A DNA stretch of 64,000 nucleotides from Aquibaculum sediminis (GCF_040712085.1 NZ_JBFCVK010000012.1:51008-115007), one strand, 5' to 3'; shown: positions 26,316 through 35,264, counted from the stretch's first letter. Numbers and translations are program-made. The notes: generated by a model not told the origin, from the sequence alone.

Positions 26316-27329
26316 TCAGCCCAGCAGATTCGCTCTCCGTTCGAGTTGCCGGCAACCCAGCATCAATTCATCGAACGCCAAGGCATCATCAAGCAGCAAG
26401 CCATCATCCACCATGCGACCATAGTCGACTGCCAGCACCTCTCGTGCACGTCCGTTCGGTACGAGTTGCAAAGCCCCTCGAACAGCTTCGTGATAATTCA
26501 CCGCTTGGCCCGAAGCGTCCTTCTCGGGGAAGAACAGCGATTTATGGCGCGCGACAGCTGCAGCAAGGTCACGGCTTTGAATTGCCGGCTGGGCATGCCC
26601 GGTCGCATCCAGGCAGTACAAATCATACCAGTGCCGCGCGATCCGATGTCCGCGCAACCGGCCGCCACAGCAGAAAACATGAATCGCCGTGGCCTTCTCC
26701 CAGAAGGTGCGCTCAACGCGCATTACCTTGGACAGTGCCTGGGGAAATTCCAGCTGATGAAGATGATCAGCTGCGTCGCAGCGGATATTTCGAAGCGCAA
26801 AAGGCTCACCCGTCGCCCTGGCACCGAACTCCAGCATTACGGAGGGGTTCACGTACCCCGAGCCGCCAGCCACCGCCTCATAATCAAGGTATACATTCGC
26901 CCCTTCGACACGGATAACTGCCGGCAAGCGAGCATGATGGATGGCATGCTCCAGAACAGGGACAATCTCTTTAGCGATCGTCTCGTCGAGCCGGCCGCGA
27001 ATCATCCGAGTCCAACGCCTTTCCTGACTGCGATTTGGCGGAAGCGCATCGCCTCGATGACTGACGACATCCGGCAGCAGGGCGCGTATGTCATAGGTTA
27101 AATCGACGTCTTCGGAGAACCTGCGGATCGCGTCATAGGCTTTCGACAGTGACGTGCCACCCTTGAAGACCAGATGCTTCCCGACAGGTGCGTTAAAGAG
27201 CGTCGCCAACGCCCAGACCACCCAAACGTCTTTTTCAAGCAAGTGAACCGGCCTGCCGCTCTCGGCTTCCACGTAGCCAAGTGCATCGAGCCGATCACGG
27301 CTTGAAAGCTGGAGAAAGTCTTCAGCCAT
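26316..27329 (-). CDS. AbiEii-type nucleotidyltransferase toxin
   Basis: A 337-residue DUF1814/AbiEii protein, the toxin of type IV-like AbiE systems. The nucleotidyltransferase motifs are visible: VFKGGTSLSKAYDAIRRFSEDVDLTYD near residues 54-80, supplying GGTSLSK and the Ser-Glu-Asp-Val-Asp metal site. RTFWEKATAIHVF near 207 is another family mark. Characterised relatives act as nucleotidyltransferases, some modifying tRNA 3' ends, causing growth arrest during phage infection. Its start overlaps the antitoxin stop by 8 nt. The gene has visibly lower GC and different codon use from its neighbours, pointing to horizontal acquisition. Confidence 0.87.
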   Translation of the reverse strand: MAEDFLQLSSRDRLDALGYVEAESGRPVHLLEKDVWVVWALATLFNAPVGKHLVFKGGTSLSKAYDAIRRFSEDVDLTYDIRALLPDVVSHRGDALPPNRSQERRWTRMIRGRLDETIAKEIVPVLEHAIHHARLPAVIRVEGANVYLDYEAVAGGSGYVNPSVMLEFGARATGEPFALRNIRCDAADHLHQLEFPQALSKVMRVERTFWEKATAIHVFCCGGRLRGHRIARHWYDLYCLDATGHAQPAIQSRDLAAAVARHKSLFFPEKDASGQAVNYHEAVRGALQLVPNGRAREVLAVDYGRMVDDGLLLDDALAFDELMLGCRQLERRANLLG

Positions 27330-27918
27330 GCCTCACGAGTTCGCTGACCTTGGCGGCGAGCCATGACGGCAACTGGGGGCGGACCGACGCCAGGTTCTCC
27401 AATTCAGTCGCCGAGAGTCGGCGCCTGAGCACGCCGAGAGCTTCCCCGACCTTCTCCCGCCCAAGCCATGCCAGAGCCCGGATTGCGTCGCCTGCCGGCT
27501 GGTTTGGCATCAGAAGTTGCCAGCGCGGCGCATGGCGGAGCTCGATGGTTTGCTTGCCGAGGGTAAGCCGTTGGGTCGGCCCGGACGTGAGGTAGACGCT
27601 GTATAGCGGAACCTGGGGCGAGAGACCGAGCCTGTTCGCCGCCGCTGCGCCGTGCGGCACGATCGTTGCGCCCTTGAGATGCGCAAAAGCCTCAAGCGCC
27701 TCCGGAGCGGAAGGAGACCGCTGACCAAAACGGCCTTGAACGGGCCTGAGATAGACACCGCGGCTAAACCGCAGCAACCGACCTTCCCTGGCCAGACGGG
27801 AAAGCCCCTGATCCACAGCTGCACGACTGCCCAGGTGCAGCAGTGCTTTGGCGCAAATTGGTGCGCCTTCCGGCAGTGACTCGCTATGAGCCAGGATTGA
27901 TTTCGCTAGGGCCGTCAT
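27322..27918 (-). CDS. AbiEi-type antitoxin (DUF6088-like)
   Basis: A 198-residue protein with an N-terminal winged helix (residues 1-65: SILAHSESLPEGAPICAKALLHLGSR with RAAVDQGLSRLAREGRLLRFSRGVYLRP split over the next helix and wing) and a C-terminal domain typical of AbiEi/DUF6088 antitoxins (VPHGAAAANRLGLS). It neutralises the downstream AbiEii toxin and usually represses its own promoter by binding inverted repeats. A perfect 9-bp inverted repeat lies 15-42 nt upstream of its ATG and overlaps the edge of its Shine-Dalgarno sequence (GAAGGAG). Confidence 0.85.
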   Translation of the reverse strand: MTALAKSILAHSESLPEGAPICAKALLHLGSRAAVDQGLSRLAREGRLLRFSRGVYLRPVQGRFGQRSPSAPEALEAFAHLKGATIVPHGAAAANRLGLSPQVPLYSVYLTSGPTQRLTLGKQTIELRHAPRWQLLMPNQPAGDAIRALAWLGREKVGEALGVLRRRLSATELENLASVRPQLPSWLAAKVSELVRHG

Positions 27919-27932
27919 GGCTGCGCTCCTTC

Positions 27933-27960
27933 TGTCAGAAACATAGTCTGTTTTCTGACA
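27933..27960 (-). promoter_or_regulatory. Probable AbiEi operator
   Basis: TGTCAGAAA (27933-27941) and TTTCTGACA (27952-27960) are perfect inverted copies with a 10-nt spacer, located directly upstream of the antitoxin Shine-Dalgarno sequence. AbiEi proteins autoregulate through such inverted repeats in characterised systems, so this is the likely binding site. Confidence 0.7.
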
Positions 27961-28037
27961 AAATCCACGCCAATTCCCATATTCCTTATACCCTGCCGGG
28001 TTAATGGGAGGTCAGGAGGAACCCTAGGGGGCCACGC

Positions 28038-28385
28038 TCAGCAGTCGCGGAACAGGCCGTGGCCGGCGGCCTTGTGGCCTTGTTCGGTGGCGGCGGCGCG
28101 GTAGTAGGCAACCAGGAAGGTGCGTACGGCCGAGGCCAGATTGCCCTCGCTGGTGGCACGGATGCAGGAAATCAGGCGATCCATGCCGACGCCCTCGCGC
28201 AGGCATACCTCCTCCAGGGCATCCCACATCGGGCTTTCCAGGCGCAACGACGTGCGGCGTCCCCGAACCCGGATGTTGCGCAGTTCCTGCGCGCCCCGAT
28301 GATCGAGGGCGTCCCGGTTCGATTGAGGCGCGGAGGCTTCCTCGGGGCCGTCCAGTGGACGGGATTCAAGGGCGCGTGTTGGCAT
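28038..28385 (-). CDS. Ribbon-helix-helix domain protein
   Basis: A 115-residue protein with a low-complexity N-terminal third and a C-terminal ribbon-helix-helix domain of the alphaproteobacterial RHH_4 kind (about residues 40-95: RRTSLRLESPMWDALEEVC, then GVGMDRLISCI). Members are small DNA-binding or protein-interaction proteins with no assigned target. The start ATG 28385 has only a weak ribosome-binding site. It follows the AbiE operon on the same strand but has its own region upstream and normal GC, so I do not treat it as part of the toxin-antitoxin locus. Confidence 0.78.
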   Translation of the reverse strand: MPTRALESRPLDGPEEASAPQSNRDALDHRGAQELRNIRVRGRRTSLRLESPMWDALEEVCLREGVGMDRLISCIRATSEGNLASAVRTFLVAYYRAAATEQGHKAAGHGLFRDC

Positions 28386-28489
28386 GGCGCACCCAATGAT
28401 TGAGGCCGTGACGTTTCATCCTCCATTAATCGCGCGTCCGTTGCGAGCGGCGCAAGTCTATTTCACAGCCAAAAGGCGTACTGATCAGT

Positions 28490-28762
28490 TTATTTCACTT
28501 CCTCAGGGGTAAGGGTTTGCATTTGCAGGGCGTGCAGGCCGGCCTCGAATTCCGCGCCCAGGGCCGCATAGACCGCCCGCTGGCGCTCCACTCGACTCAA
28601 CCCCACGAAGCGCTCGGAGACGATGCGCACCCTGTAGTGCGTCTCGCCGCCGGGCCGCGCGCCGGCATGGCCCTCGTGGAGGGCCGAATCGTCCTGAATC
28701 GTCAGCTCTTGCGGCGCAAAGGCCTCACGCAACTTCCGTTCCAGGTTCTGCGACATCGACAT
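28490..28762 (-). CDS. BolA family protein
   Basis: A 90-residue BolA/IbaG-like protein with the class II KH-like fold (LEIRKL-type first helix here NLERKLREAFAP, then DDSALHEGHAGARPGGETHYRVRIVS and the signature FVGLSRVERQRAVYAAL). It contains the His of the HxGH-type iron-sulfur ligand region in DSALHEGHAG, and a second conserved His in GLHALQMQTLTPEE. BolA proteins work with monothiol glutaredoxins in iron-sulfur trafficking. The start at 28762 has GAGGAGGAG 6 nt upstream. It is divergent from the EamA gene. Confidence 0.92.
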   Translation of the reverse strand: MSMSQNLERKLREAFAPQELTIQDDSALHEGHAGARPGGETHYRVRIVSERFVGLSRVERQRAVYAALGAEFEAGLHALQMQTLTPEEVK

Positions 28763-28895
28763 GGCATGCTCCTCCTCGGGACTGTATGGCTTTACGACTG
28801 TATGGCTGGACGCGACGCTCCGCTGCCCCCGCCGACCTGTCAAGCCGGCCCGCAGCGGGGAAGCACGCAAGCGCAGGAGGGGATGACCCGATTTC

Positions 28896-29834
28896 ATGAG
28901 CAGGACCGCTTCAACCCCGGCATCCACGTCGCCACCACCCACTCCCGCCCTCGCCTACGGCCTCTTTGCCATCACGGTGCTGATCTGGGGCAGCAACTGG
29001 CCGATCATGAAGATCGGGCTGACCATGGTCCCGGCCTTCTGGTTCGCCTTCCTGCGCGTCTTCCTGGGCTGTCTCGCCCTTTTTGCCGTGCTGGCTGCCG
29101 TGGGCAGCCTGCGCCTGCCGCAGCGCAGCGATCTGCCGGTGATCCTCTCCGTCGGCATGCTGCAGATCGCCGCCTTCCTGCTCATCATCAATCTGGCGGT
29201 GCCGGTGGTGGGCGCGGGACGCTCGGCCATCCTGGCCTACACCACGCCGCTCTGGGTGGTGCCGGGCGCCCTGTTGCTGCTGGGCGAGCGCCTGCGACCG
29301 CTGAAGACCCTCGGCCTGCTCTCCGGCCTGCTGGGGGTTGCGATCCTCTTCAACCCCACGGCCTTCGACTGGGGGGATGCCGCCCAGCTGCGCGGCAATG
29401 CGCTGCTCATGCTGGCCTCCCTGGCCTGGGCCGTGGCCATCCTGCACGTGCGCTCGCGCCGATGGCAGGGTTCGCCGCTGGAGCTGGCGCCCTGGCAGCT
29501 GCTCGTCGCCATGCCGCCGCTGCTCGCCGGGGCGCTCTTCTTCCATCCCGATTGGCGCCCGCCGGCGCGCTGGGATCTGGCGCTGCTGCTGCTGCACAAC
29601 GGCGTGCTGGCCACCGGCTTCTGCTACTGGGCCGCCTTCACGGTGACCCGTGCCCTGCCGGCCATGTCCACGTCGCTCGGCTTCCTCGGGGTTCCGGTGG
29701 TGGGCGTGCTCTCCTCCGCCGTGATCGTGCAGGAGGCCCTGACGCTCAGCGTGATCGCCGGGCTGTTGGCGATCCTGCTTGGCGTCACGCTGGTCAATCT
29801 CTCCGACCTGCGTCGCAATCGGCGCACACGATAG
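28896..29834 (+). CDS. EamA/DMT-family transporter
   Basis: A 312-residue inner-membrane protein with ten hydrophobic segments arranged as two EamA repeats. The first repeat starts AYGLFAITVLIWGSNWPIMKIGL, and the second starts near ALLMLASLAWAVAILHVRSRRW. Such proteins export amino acids or metabolites or act as permeases of nucleotide sugars; the substrate is unknown. It starts 133 nt from the divergent bolA start and is followed closely by a TPR lipoprotein-like gene. Confidence 0.88.
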   Translation: MSRTASTPASTSPPPTPALAYGLFAITVLIWGSNWPIMKIGLTMVPAFWFAFLRVFLGCLALFAVLAAVGSLRLPQRSDLPVILSVGMLQIAAFLLIINLAVPVVGAGRSAILAYTTPLWVVPGALLLLGERLRPLKTLGLLSGLLGVAILFNPTAFDWGDAAQLRGNALLMLASLAWAVAILHVRSRRWQGSPLELAPWQLLVAMPPLLAGALFFHPDWRPPARWDLALLLLHNGVLATGFCYWAAFTVTRALPAMSTSLGFLGVPVVGVLSSAVIVQEALTLSVIAGLLAILLGVTLVNLSDLRRNRRTR

Positions 29835-29890
29835 AGCCGGCGACACGCAAGGCTCTTGCGAGCGCGGCTTTCCGGACGCACCCTGCAGCC

Positions 29891-30622
29891 ATGCTGCCTA
29901 TGCCCCTTCTCGCGCTTGCGCTCATCGCCCTGCTGCCGGCCCTGCCGGCCGCGGCCCAGGATCGCCATCAGGCCTGCCTGGAGGAGGCGGCCTCGCAGCC
30001 CACCCAGGCACTCGAACGCGCCCAGGCTTGGCGACAGCAGGGCGGGGGCGCTGCGGCACGCCACTGCGCCGCGGCGGCCCTGGCCGAGTTGCAACGCTAC
30101 GGCGAGGCGGCACTGGAACTGGAGGGCGTGGCCCGTCTGGTCGAGAACGACGCCCGTCCCGGCCTGCTGGCCGAGGCGGCCTGGCTGCACCTGCTGGGCG
30201 GCGATCGCGATGCGGCGGACACGGCCTTGAGTGAAGCAATCGAGCAGGCGCCGAACAACGCGGACCTGCGGATCGACCGCGCCATCGTGCGGGCGGAAGG
30301 CGAGCGCTGGTGGCAGGCGATCGATGACCTGGACCGCGCCTGGGAGCTGGCGCCGCAGCGCACGGAAACGCTGCTGCTGCGCGCCGAGGCCTACCGCCGG
30401 GTCGATGCCGCGGAGCTGGCGCTCGACGATCTCAACCGCCTGCTTTCCCTGGAGCCGGACAATGCCGAGGCGCTGATGCAGCGCGGCATCGTGCAAGTCG
30501 AACTGGGCGAGAGTGAAGCCGCCGCCGCCGACTGGCGTCAGGCGAGCGACCTGGACCCGCAGGGCGAAGCCGGACGGATTGCGCGCGAGAACCTGCAACG
30601 CCTCGAGGCCGCGGCAGATTAA
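29891..30622 (+). CDS. Exported TPR-repeat protein
   Basis: A 243-residue protein with a signal peptide (LPMPLLALALIALLPALPAAAQ) and at least four tetratricopeptide repeats between residues 60 and 235, for example AAWLHLLGGDRDAADTALSE, with NAEALMQRGIVQVELGESEA later. It is probably periplasmic and a protein-protein interaction module. No catalytic residues are evident. The start is ATG 29891; the reading frame is open far upstream, but that part overlaps the EamA gene in another frame and shows no homology. It lies 56 nt after EamA and may be co-transcribed with it. Confidence 0.82.
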   Translation: MLPMPLLALALIALLPALPAAAQDRHQACLEEAASQPTQALERAQAWRQQGGGAAARHCAAAALAELQRYGEAALELEGVARLVENDARPGLLAEAAWLHLLGGDRDAADTALSEAIEQAPNNADLRIDRAIVRAEGERWWQAIDDLDRAWELAPQRTETLLLRAEAYRRVDAAELALDDLNRLLSLEPDNAEALMQRGIVQVELGESEAAAADWRQASDLDPQGEAGRIARENLQRLEAAAD

Positions 30623-30643
30623 CTCCCCGCCGGGAATCTGGCG

Positions 30644-31312
30644 TCAGAAATCCAGATCGGCGTAGTGGGCCGGCGCCGGCACCCCCGGCACGCTGTCGGC
30701 AAGCAGTGCGCGCATGATCGGGCGCGACTTGATCCGGGCATACCAGTCCCGCGCCACGGGGTGATTGTCCCAGGGGACGTGCCCCAGGTAATCCACGCAG
30801 GAGAGATGCGCCGCAGCCGCCAGGTCGGCCAGACTGAGGCTTTCACCCGCCAGCCAATTGCGCCGCTCGGCCAGCCAGGCGAGGTATTCCAGGTGGTGAT
30901 GGATGTTGTGATTGGCGGCCCGGATCGCCTGGGAGTCCGCCGAACCGCTGCGCGCCAGGCGTTTCAGCAGCTTTTCCTCCAGGAGCGGCTCGGAAACCTC
31001 GCGCGCGAACTTGCGGTCGAACCAGTTGGTCAGGCGGCGCACCTCAACCCGGTCCAGGGCCGTTTCGCCCAGCAATAGGCGCTCGGGATAGATTTCGTCG
31101 AGGTACTCGGTGATGACCCCGTCGCCGGGCACCACGGTCCCGTCCTCCTCGATGAGAACGGGAACCTCGCCGGCCGGGTTGAGGCGCAGGAAGGCCTGGC
31201 GCCGTTCCCAGACCTGCTCGGCCTTGAGCTCGAATTCGAGTCCCTTCTCCGCCAGCGCCAGTCGGACCTTGCGGCTGCCGGGATTGAGGGCATGATGGTA
31301 GAGGACACGCAT
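30644..31312 (-). CDS. Glutathione S-transferase family protein
   Basis: A 222-residue two-domain GST. The thioredoxin-like N-terminal domain begins MRVLYHHALNPGSRKVRLALAEKGL with the Ser that activates glutathione, followed by the cis-Pro segment GEVPVLIEEDG. The C-terminal helical domain holds GESLSLADLAAAAHLSCVDYLG. It probably handles detoxification or stereo-conversion of a small molecule, but the substrate is unknown. The start could be ATG 31312 or ATG 31324; the latter has a better ribosome-binding site (GGGAGA). It is divergent from lepA. Confidence 0.88.
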   Translation of the reverse strand: MRVLYHHALNPGSRKVRLALAEKGLEFELKAEQVWERRQAFLRLNPAGEVPVLIEEDGTVVPGDGVITEYLDEIYPERLLLGETALDRVEVRRLTNWFDRKFAREVSEPLLEEKLLKRLARSGSADSQAIRAANHNIHHHLEYLAWLAERRNWLAGESLSLADLAAAAHLSCVDYLGHVPWDNHPVARDWYARIKSRPIMRALLADSVPGVPAPAHYADLDF

Positions 31313-31499
31313 GAGCGCCACCATATACGGACTGTCTCCCGGACTGAACAGGGCCGGGGTTTCTGCCGATTGCAGGGAGAGCGCATCCGCATGACATTGC
31401 GGCAGCGGCCCGTCCACCCTATTTTCCGCCTTCCATGAGCCTGCAGGCTCCCAGGAGTCTGCACGCCCAGAGCGCCCCAGCCACGGTAACCGGACCGGC

Positions 31500-33305
31500 A
31501 TGAGCACCGACCTGAGTCATATTCGTAACTTCGCCATCATCGCGCACATCGACCATGGCAAGTCCACCCTGGCCGATCGCATGATCCAGCTCTGCGGCGG
31601 GTTGACCGAGCGCGAGATGAAGGAGCAGGTGCTCGACTCCATGGACCTGGAGCGCGAGCGCGGCATCACCATCAAGGCCCAGGCTGTGCGGCTGGAGTAC
31701 ACCGCCGACAACGGCGAGACCTACCAGCTCAACATGATCGACACGCCCGGCCACGTGGACTTTTCCTACGAGGTCAGCCGCTCGCTCAAGGCTTGCGAAG
31801 GTTCGCTCCTGCTCGTCGATGCCTCCCAGGGCGTGGAGGCGCAGACGCTGGCCAACGTCTACCTCGCCATCGACCACGACCATGAGATCGTGCCGGTGCT
31901 CAACAAGGTCGACCTGCCGGCCGCCGAACCCGAGCGCATTCGCGAGCAGATCGAGGAGGTGGTGGGCCTGGATGCCACCGACGCGCTGCAGATCTCGGCC
32001 AAGACCGGCATCGGCGTCAAGGAGGTGCTGGAAGCCATCGTCCACCGCCTTCCGCCACCACAAGGAGAACCCGAGGCGCCGCTGCAGTCCCTGCTGGTTG
32101 ATTCCTGGTACGATCCCTACCTCGGCGTGGTCGTGCTGGTGCGCGTGATGGACGGCAAGCTGCGTGCCGGTATGAAGATCCGCATGCTGGGTACCCGGGC
32201 GCTGCACGACGTGACCCAGGTGGGCATCTTCAAGCCGACCAAGACCAAGGTCCAGGAACTCGGCCCCGGCGAGCTCGGCTATGTGGTGGCCGGGATCAAG
32301 GACATTGCCGACGCCAAGGTGGGCGACACCATCACCGACGAGCGCCGCCCCTGCGCCGGCCCGCTGACCGGCTTCCAGCCCTCGATCCCCGTGGTCTTCT
32401 GCGGCCTCTTCCCGGCCGACGCCAGCGACTACGAGGAGCTGCGCGACAGCCTGGGCAAGCTGGCGCTCAACGACTCCTCCTTCGTCTTCGAGCCGGAAGT
32501 CTCCCCGGCGCTGGGCTTCGGTTTCCGCTGCGGCTTTCTGGGACTGCTGCACCTGGAGATCGTGCAGGAGCGCCTGGAGCGGGAGTTCGGCCTCGACCTC
32601 GTCACCACCGCGCCCTCGGTCGTCTATCACGTGCATCAGCGCAACGGCGAGACGCTGCACCTGCACAACCCCTCCGACATGCCCGACCCGACCCGGGTGC
32701 TCTCCATCGACGAACCCTGGATCAAGGCGACCATCATGGTGCCGGACGAGTTCCTGGGCTCGGTGCTCAAGCTCTGCGAAGAGCGGCGTGGCGAGCAGCA
32801 GGACCTCACCTACGCCGGTGATCGGGCCATGGTGGTCTACAAGCTGCCGCTCAACGAGGTGGTCTTCGACTTCTACGACCGCCTGAAATCCGTGACCCGC
32901 GGCTATGCCTCCTTCGACTATCACCTGGAGGGTTATCGCGAGGGCGACCTGGTCAAGCTTTCCATCATGGTCAACCAGGAGCCGGTGGATGCCCTGGCAC
33001 TGATCGTCCATCGCAGCCAGTCGGAAGCGCGCGGACGAGCACTCTGCCAGAAGCTGAAGGAACTGATCCCGCGCCAGCTCTTCAAGATCGCCATCCAGGC
33101 CGCCATTGGCGGCAAGGTGATCGCCCGCGAAACGGTTTCCGCCATGCGCAAGGATGTCACCTCCAAATGCTACGGTGGCGACATCTCCCGCAAGCGCAAG
33201 CTCCTCGACAAGCAGAAGGAGGGCAAGAAGCGCATGCGCCAGTTCGGCAATGTGGAGATCCCGCAGTCCGCCTTCCTGGCCGCGCTGCGCATGGGCGAGG
33301 AGTAG
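31500..33305 (+). CDS. lepA: Elongation factor 4 (LepA)
   Basis: A 601-residue translational GTPase. The G1 loop AHIDHGKSTLADR is at residues 15-27, then RGITIKAQAV (G2), DTPGHVDF (G3), NKVDLPAAEPER (G4) and SAKTGIGV (G5). Domains II, III, V and the LepA-specific C-terminal domain (SKCYGGDISRKRKLLDKQKEGKKRM) are all present. EF4 binds stalled or assembling ribosomes and can back-translocate tRNAs. Length is typical. A perfect 15-bp tandem duplication follows the stop codon. Confidence 0.98.
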   Translation: MSTDLSHIRNFAIIAHIDHGKSTLADRMIQLCGGLTEREMKEQVLDSMDLERERGITIKAQAVRLEYTADNGETYQLNMIDTPGHVDFSYEVSRSLKACEGSLLLVDASQGVEAQTLANVYLAIDHDHEIVPVLNKVDLPAAEPERIREQIEEVVGLDATDALQISAKTGIGVKEVLEAIVHRLPPPQGEPEAPLQSLLVDSWYDPYLGVVVLVRVMDGKLRAGMKIRMLGTRALHDVTQVGIFKPTKTKVQELGPGELGYVVAGIKDIADAKVGDTITDERRPCAGPLTGFQPSIPVVFCGLFPADASDYEELRDSLGKLALNDSSFVFEPEVSPALGFGFRCGFLGLLHLEIVQERLEREFGLDLVTTAPSVVYHVHQRNGETLHLHNPSDMPDPTRVLSIDEPWIKATIMVPDEFLGSVLKLCEERRGEQQDLTYAGDRAMVVYKLPLNEVVFDFYDRLKSVTRGYASFDYHLEGYREGDLVKLSIMVNQEPVDALALIVHRSQSEARGRALCQKLKELIPRQLFKIAIQAAIGGKVIARETVSAMRKDVTSKCYGGDISRKRKLLDKQKEGKKRMRQFGNVEIPQSAFLAALRMGEE

Positions 33306-33314
33306 CGCGACCCT

Positions 33315-33344
33315 CTGATCCAGGTCATGCTGATCCAGGTCATG
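33315..33344 (+). repeat. Perfect 15-bp tandem duplication
   Basis: CTGATCCAGGTCATG occurs twice in a row between lepA and the quinone reductase gene. It is noncoding and probably a replication slippage product. Confidence 0.9.
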
Positions 33345-33402
33345 GCAGCCGAGCGGCGGGGGTGGCAAGGAGCCGGCGAGACATGACCGCCGGAGCCCAC
33401 CA

Positions 33403-33987
33403 ATGCCCCGCCGCATCCTGATCATCCAGGGTCATCCCGACCCCGACCCGGCACGCCTCTGCCGCGCCCTGGCCGAGGCCTATGCCGAGGGCGCACACAA
33501 GGCGGGGCATGAGATCGCCCGCCTCGACCTCGCCCAAATGGACATTCCCCTGCTGCGCAGCGAAGCCGCCTTCAAGGAGGAGCAACCCACGCAGGAGGTC
33601 CGCCGGGCCCAGGAGGCCCTGCTGGCCGCCGAGCACATCGTGGTAATTTTCCCCTTGTGGCTCGGCACCCTGCCCGCCCTGGTCAAGGCCTTCTTCGAGC
33701 AGGCGCTGCGCCCCGGCTTCGCCTTTGCCACCGAGGGCAAGGGCTTTCCCAAGGGACGGCTCAAGGGCCGCTCGGTGCGCCTGGTGGTCACCATGGGCAT
33801 GCCCGCGCTGGCCTACCGCTGGCTCTACGGCGCCCACGCCCTGAAAGGCCTGTCGCACAGCCTCTTCGGCTTCGTCGGCCTCAAGCCGGTGCGCCAGACC
33901 CTCTTCGGCATGGTGGCCAGCGCCAGCCCGCAGCGGCGCCAAGGCTGGCTGGCCGAAATGCGCCGGCTTGGCGAGCGGGCGCGGTAG
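33403..33987 (+). CDS. NAD(P)H:quinone oxidoreductase, flavodoxin-like
   Basis: A 194-residue flavodoxin-fold protein of the NQO1/KefF-type family. It opens with RRILIIQGHPDPDPARLCRALA, the FMN/FAD phosphate loop, followed by HIVVIFPLWLGTLPALVKAFFEQ and GKGFPKGRLKGRSV. It probably reduces quinones or similar electrophiles with NAD(P)H in the cytoplasm. It sits 97 nt after lepA on the same strand with no partner potassium channel, so a KefF role is unlikely. Confidence 0.86.
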   Translation: MPRRILIIQGHPDPDPARLCRALAEAYAEGAHKAGHEIARLDLAQMDIPLLRSEAAFKEEQPTQEVRRAQEALLAAEHIVVIFPLWLGTLPALVKAFFEQALRPGFAFATEGKGFPKGRLKGRSVRLVVTMGMPALAYRWLYGAHALKGLSHSLFGFVGLKPVRQTLFGMVASASPQRRQGWLAEMRRLGERAR

Positions 33988-34011
33988 CGCTGACTCCCTG
34001 GCGCCGCCGAA

Positions 34012-35259
34012 TCAGCTCTGTGCTGCTGACGGCAGGCTGGCGCAGTTGCTCTGCACCTCGTTGCCCGCGAAGAGGTCTTGCACCCAGCTATGCGCCGCAT
34101 CGGCGCCGTAGCGCAAAGCACCCCTGTGGTCGGCCTGAGCGAAGACCTGATAGTTGATGAAGTTGCCACTCTCGCAGAGCCGCCGCACCGTGCTGTCGGT
34201 CGCGGACGGGAGGACCGTGTGGTCCTGCGCGCCCTGGACGATCATCGCCGGCCGGTCGATCTCTAGCTCGCCGGGTTCGTTGCTGGCGGCAACAGAGCGA
34301 AAGGCCTCCAGGTCCGGTGCCTCCAGGAACTGAGCGCCGGAACTGACCGTGGTCCAATAGCCCGAGGTGCTGGCGGCCGTTACGCAGTCATCGTGGATCC
34401 TGGGCAGGTTATCGAGGGCGTCCAGCGTCAGGATATCGTAGAGATTTATCGCGGAGTGGGTCGTGGCGTAGGACTGCAGAATATAGAGCACGTAGGCGAG
34501 CGCCGGCTGCGGGCTGTCGGACTGGCGCATGGCATCCAGGCGATCTGCCAGATGCGAGGCCGGCGCGAAGGCCACGGTCCCCAGGAAGTCGTACTGCGGC
34601 ACATACTCCGGGCCAAGAGATGAGGCAAAGAGATCAACCTGACCTCCTTGGGAGTGTCCCATCACGACGTAGCGCGTGCCCAGGTCGGCTTCCACCTGAT
34701 GGCCGGCCGTCAGCATATCCAGGGCACTGCGGCCGGTGGGCACACCCTGGAGGAAGGGCTGATGGTTGACCACGCCCAGGCCTTGGTAGTCCGCGGCCAC
34801 AACCGCATAGCCCTTCTGCACGAAGCCATCCAGCAACTCTGCCATGGCACTGACATAGCCGTGTTCCGGGCCGTCGGCTGTGTCCAGGGAGGGGGCGCAT
34901 CTGGGGTTCATTCCGGAAGTGCCGTGGGTCCAGACAATGACCGGCCAACCGCCTTCCGGCGGCGCGCCCTCGGGCACAGAGACACTCCCAGACAGTGGGA
35001 TGGGCTGATCACGGTCACTGAGACCATGATAGAGGACCAGACTGTTCCGAGCGGCGCTGGGCAGGGCCATGGTCTTGGTTTCGTCCATGGCACGGGCGTA
35101 GATCACGTCGCCCCGCGCCCCGCTGGGCAGAGGGTCGGCCGGATCATAGAAAGCCGCGCCGTCAGGACCTTGGGGAACATTCCCCGCAGCCGCTGCTGAA
35201 GCAAGCACAAGCGTGAGAAACCCGCCGCCAACTGCCATGCCATACTTGTTGGTCTTCAT
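34012..35259 (-). CDS. Secreted alpha/beta hydrolase (secretory lipase-like)
   Basis: A 415-residue protein with a signal peptide (GGGFLTLVLASAAAAG) and an alpha/beta-hydrolase fold. The oxyanion region PVIVWTHGTSGMNPRC, the nucleophile elbow VVMGHSQGGQVDLFA near residue 206 and a C-terminal His in AQADHRGALRYG near 388 fit a Ser-Asp-His triad. DRPAMIVQGAQDHTV near 347 supplies the acid. The layout and length resemble the LIP/secretory lipase family. ATG 35259 is chosen because GGGGGG lies 6-11 nt upstream; an ATG 33 nt further upstream lacks such a site. The upstream region is unusually AT-rich. Confidence 0.82.
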   Translation of the reverse strand: MKTNKYGMAVGGGFLTLVLASAAAAGNVPQGPDGAAFYDPADPLPSGARGDVIYARAMDETKTMALPSAARNSLVLYHGLSDRDQPIPLSGSVSVPEGAPPEGGWPVIVWTHGTSGMNPRCAPSLDTADGPEHGYVSAMAELLDGFVQKGYAVVAADYQGLGVVNHQPFLQGVPTGRSALDMLTAGHQVEADLGTRYVVMGHSQGGQVDLFASSLGPEYVPQYDFLGTVAFAPASHLADRLDAMRQSDSPQPALAYVLYILQSYATTHSAINLYDILTLDALDNLPRIHDDCVTAASTSGYWTTVSSGAQFLEAPDLEAFRSVAASNEPGELEIDRPAMIVQGAQDHTVLPSATDSTVRRLCESGNFINYQVFAQADHRGALRYGADAAHSWVQDLFAGNEVQSNCASLPSAAQS

Positions 35260-35264
35260 TGCCG

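Noticed and set aside
26226..26355. Nudix gene possibly truncated by the AbiE insertion
   Set aside because: The first zinc-ribbon CxxC is missing and the gene abuts the low-GC patch, but homologous Nudix proteins with this short N-terminus may be normal, and a good TTG start with a strong Shine-Dalgarno sequence is present.
33403..33987. KefF-type regulator of a potassium efflux system
   Set aside because: The fold fits, but there is no kefB or kefC gene nearby, so only a general quinone reductase call is made.
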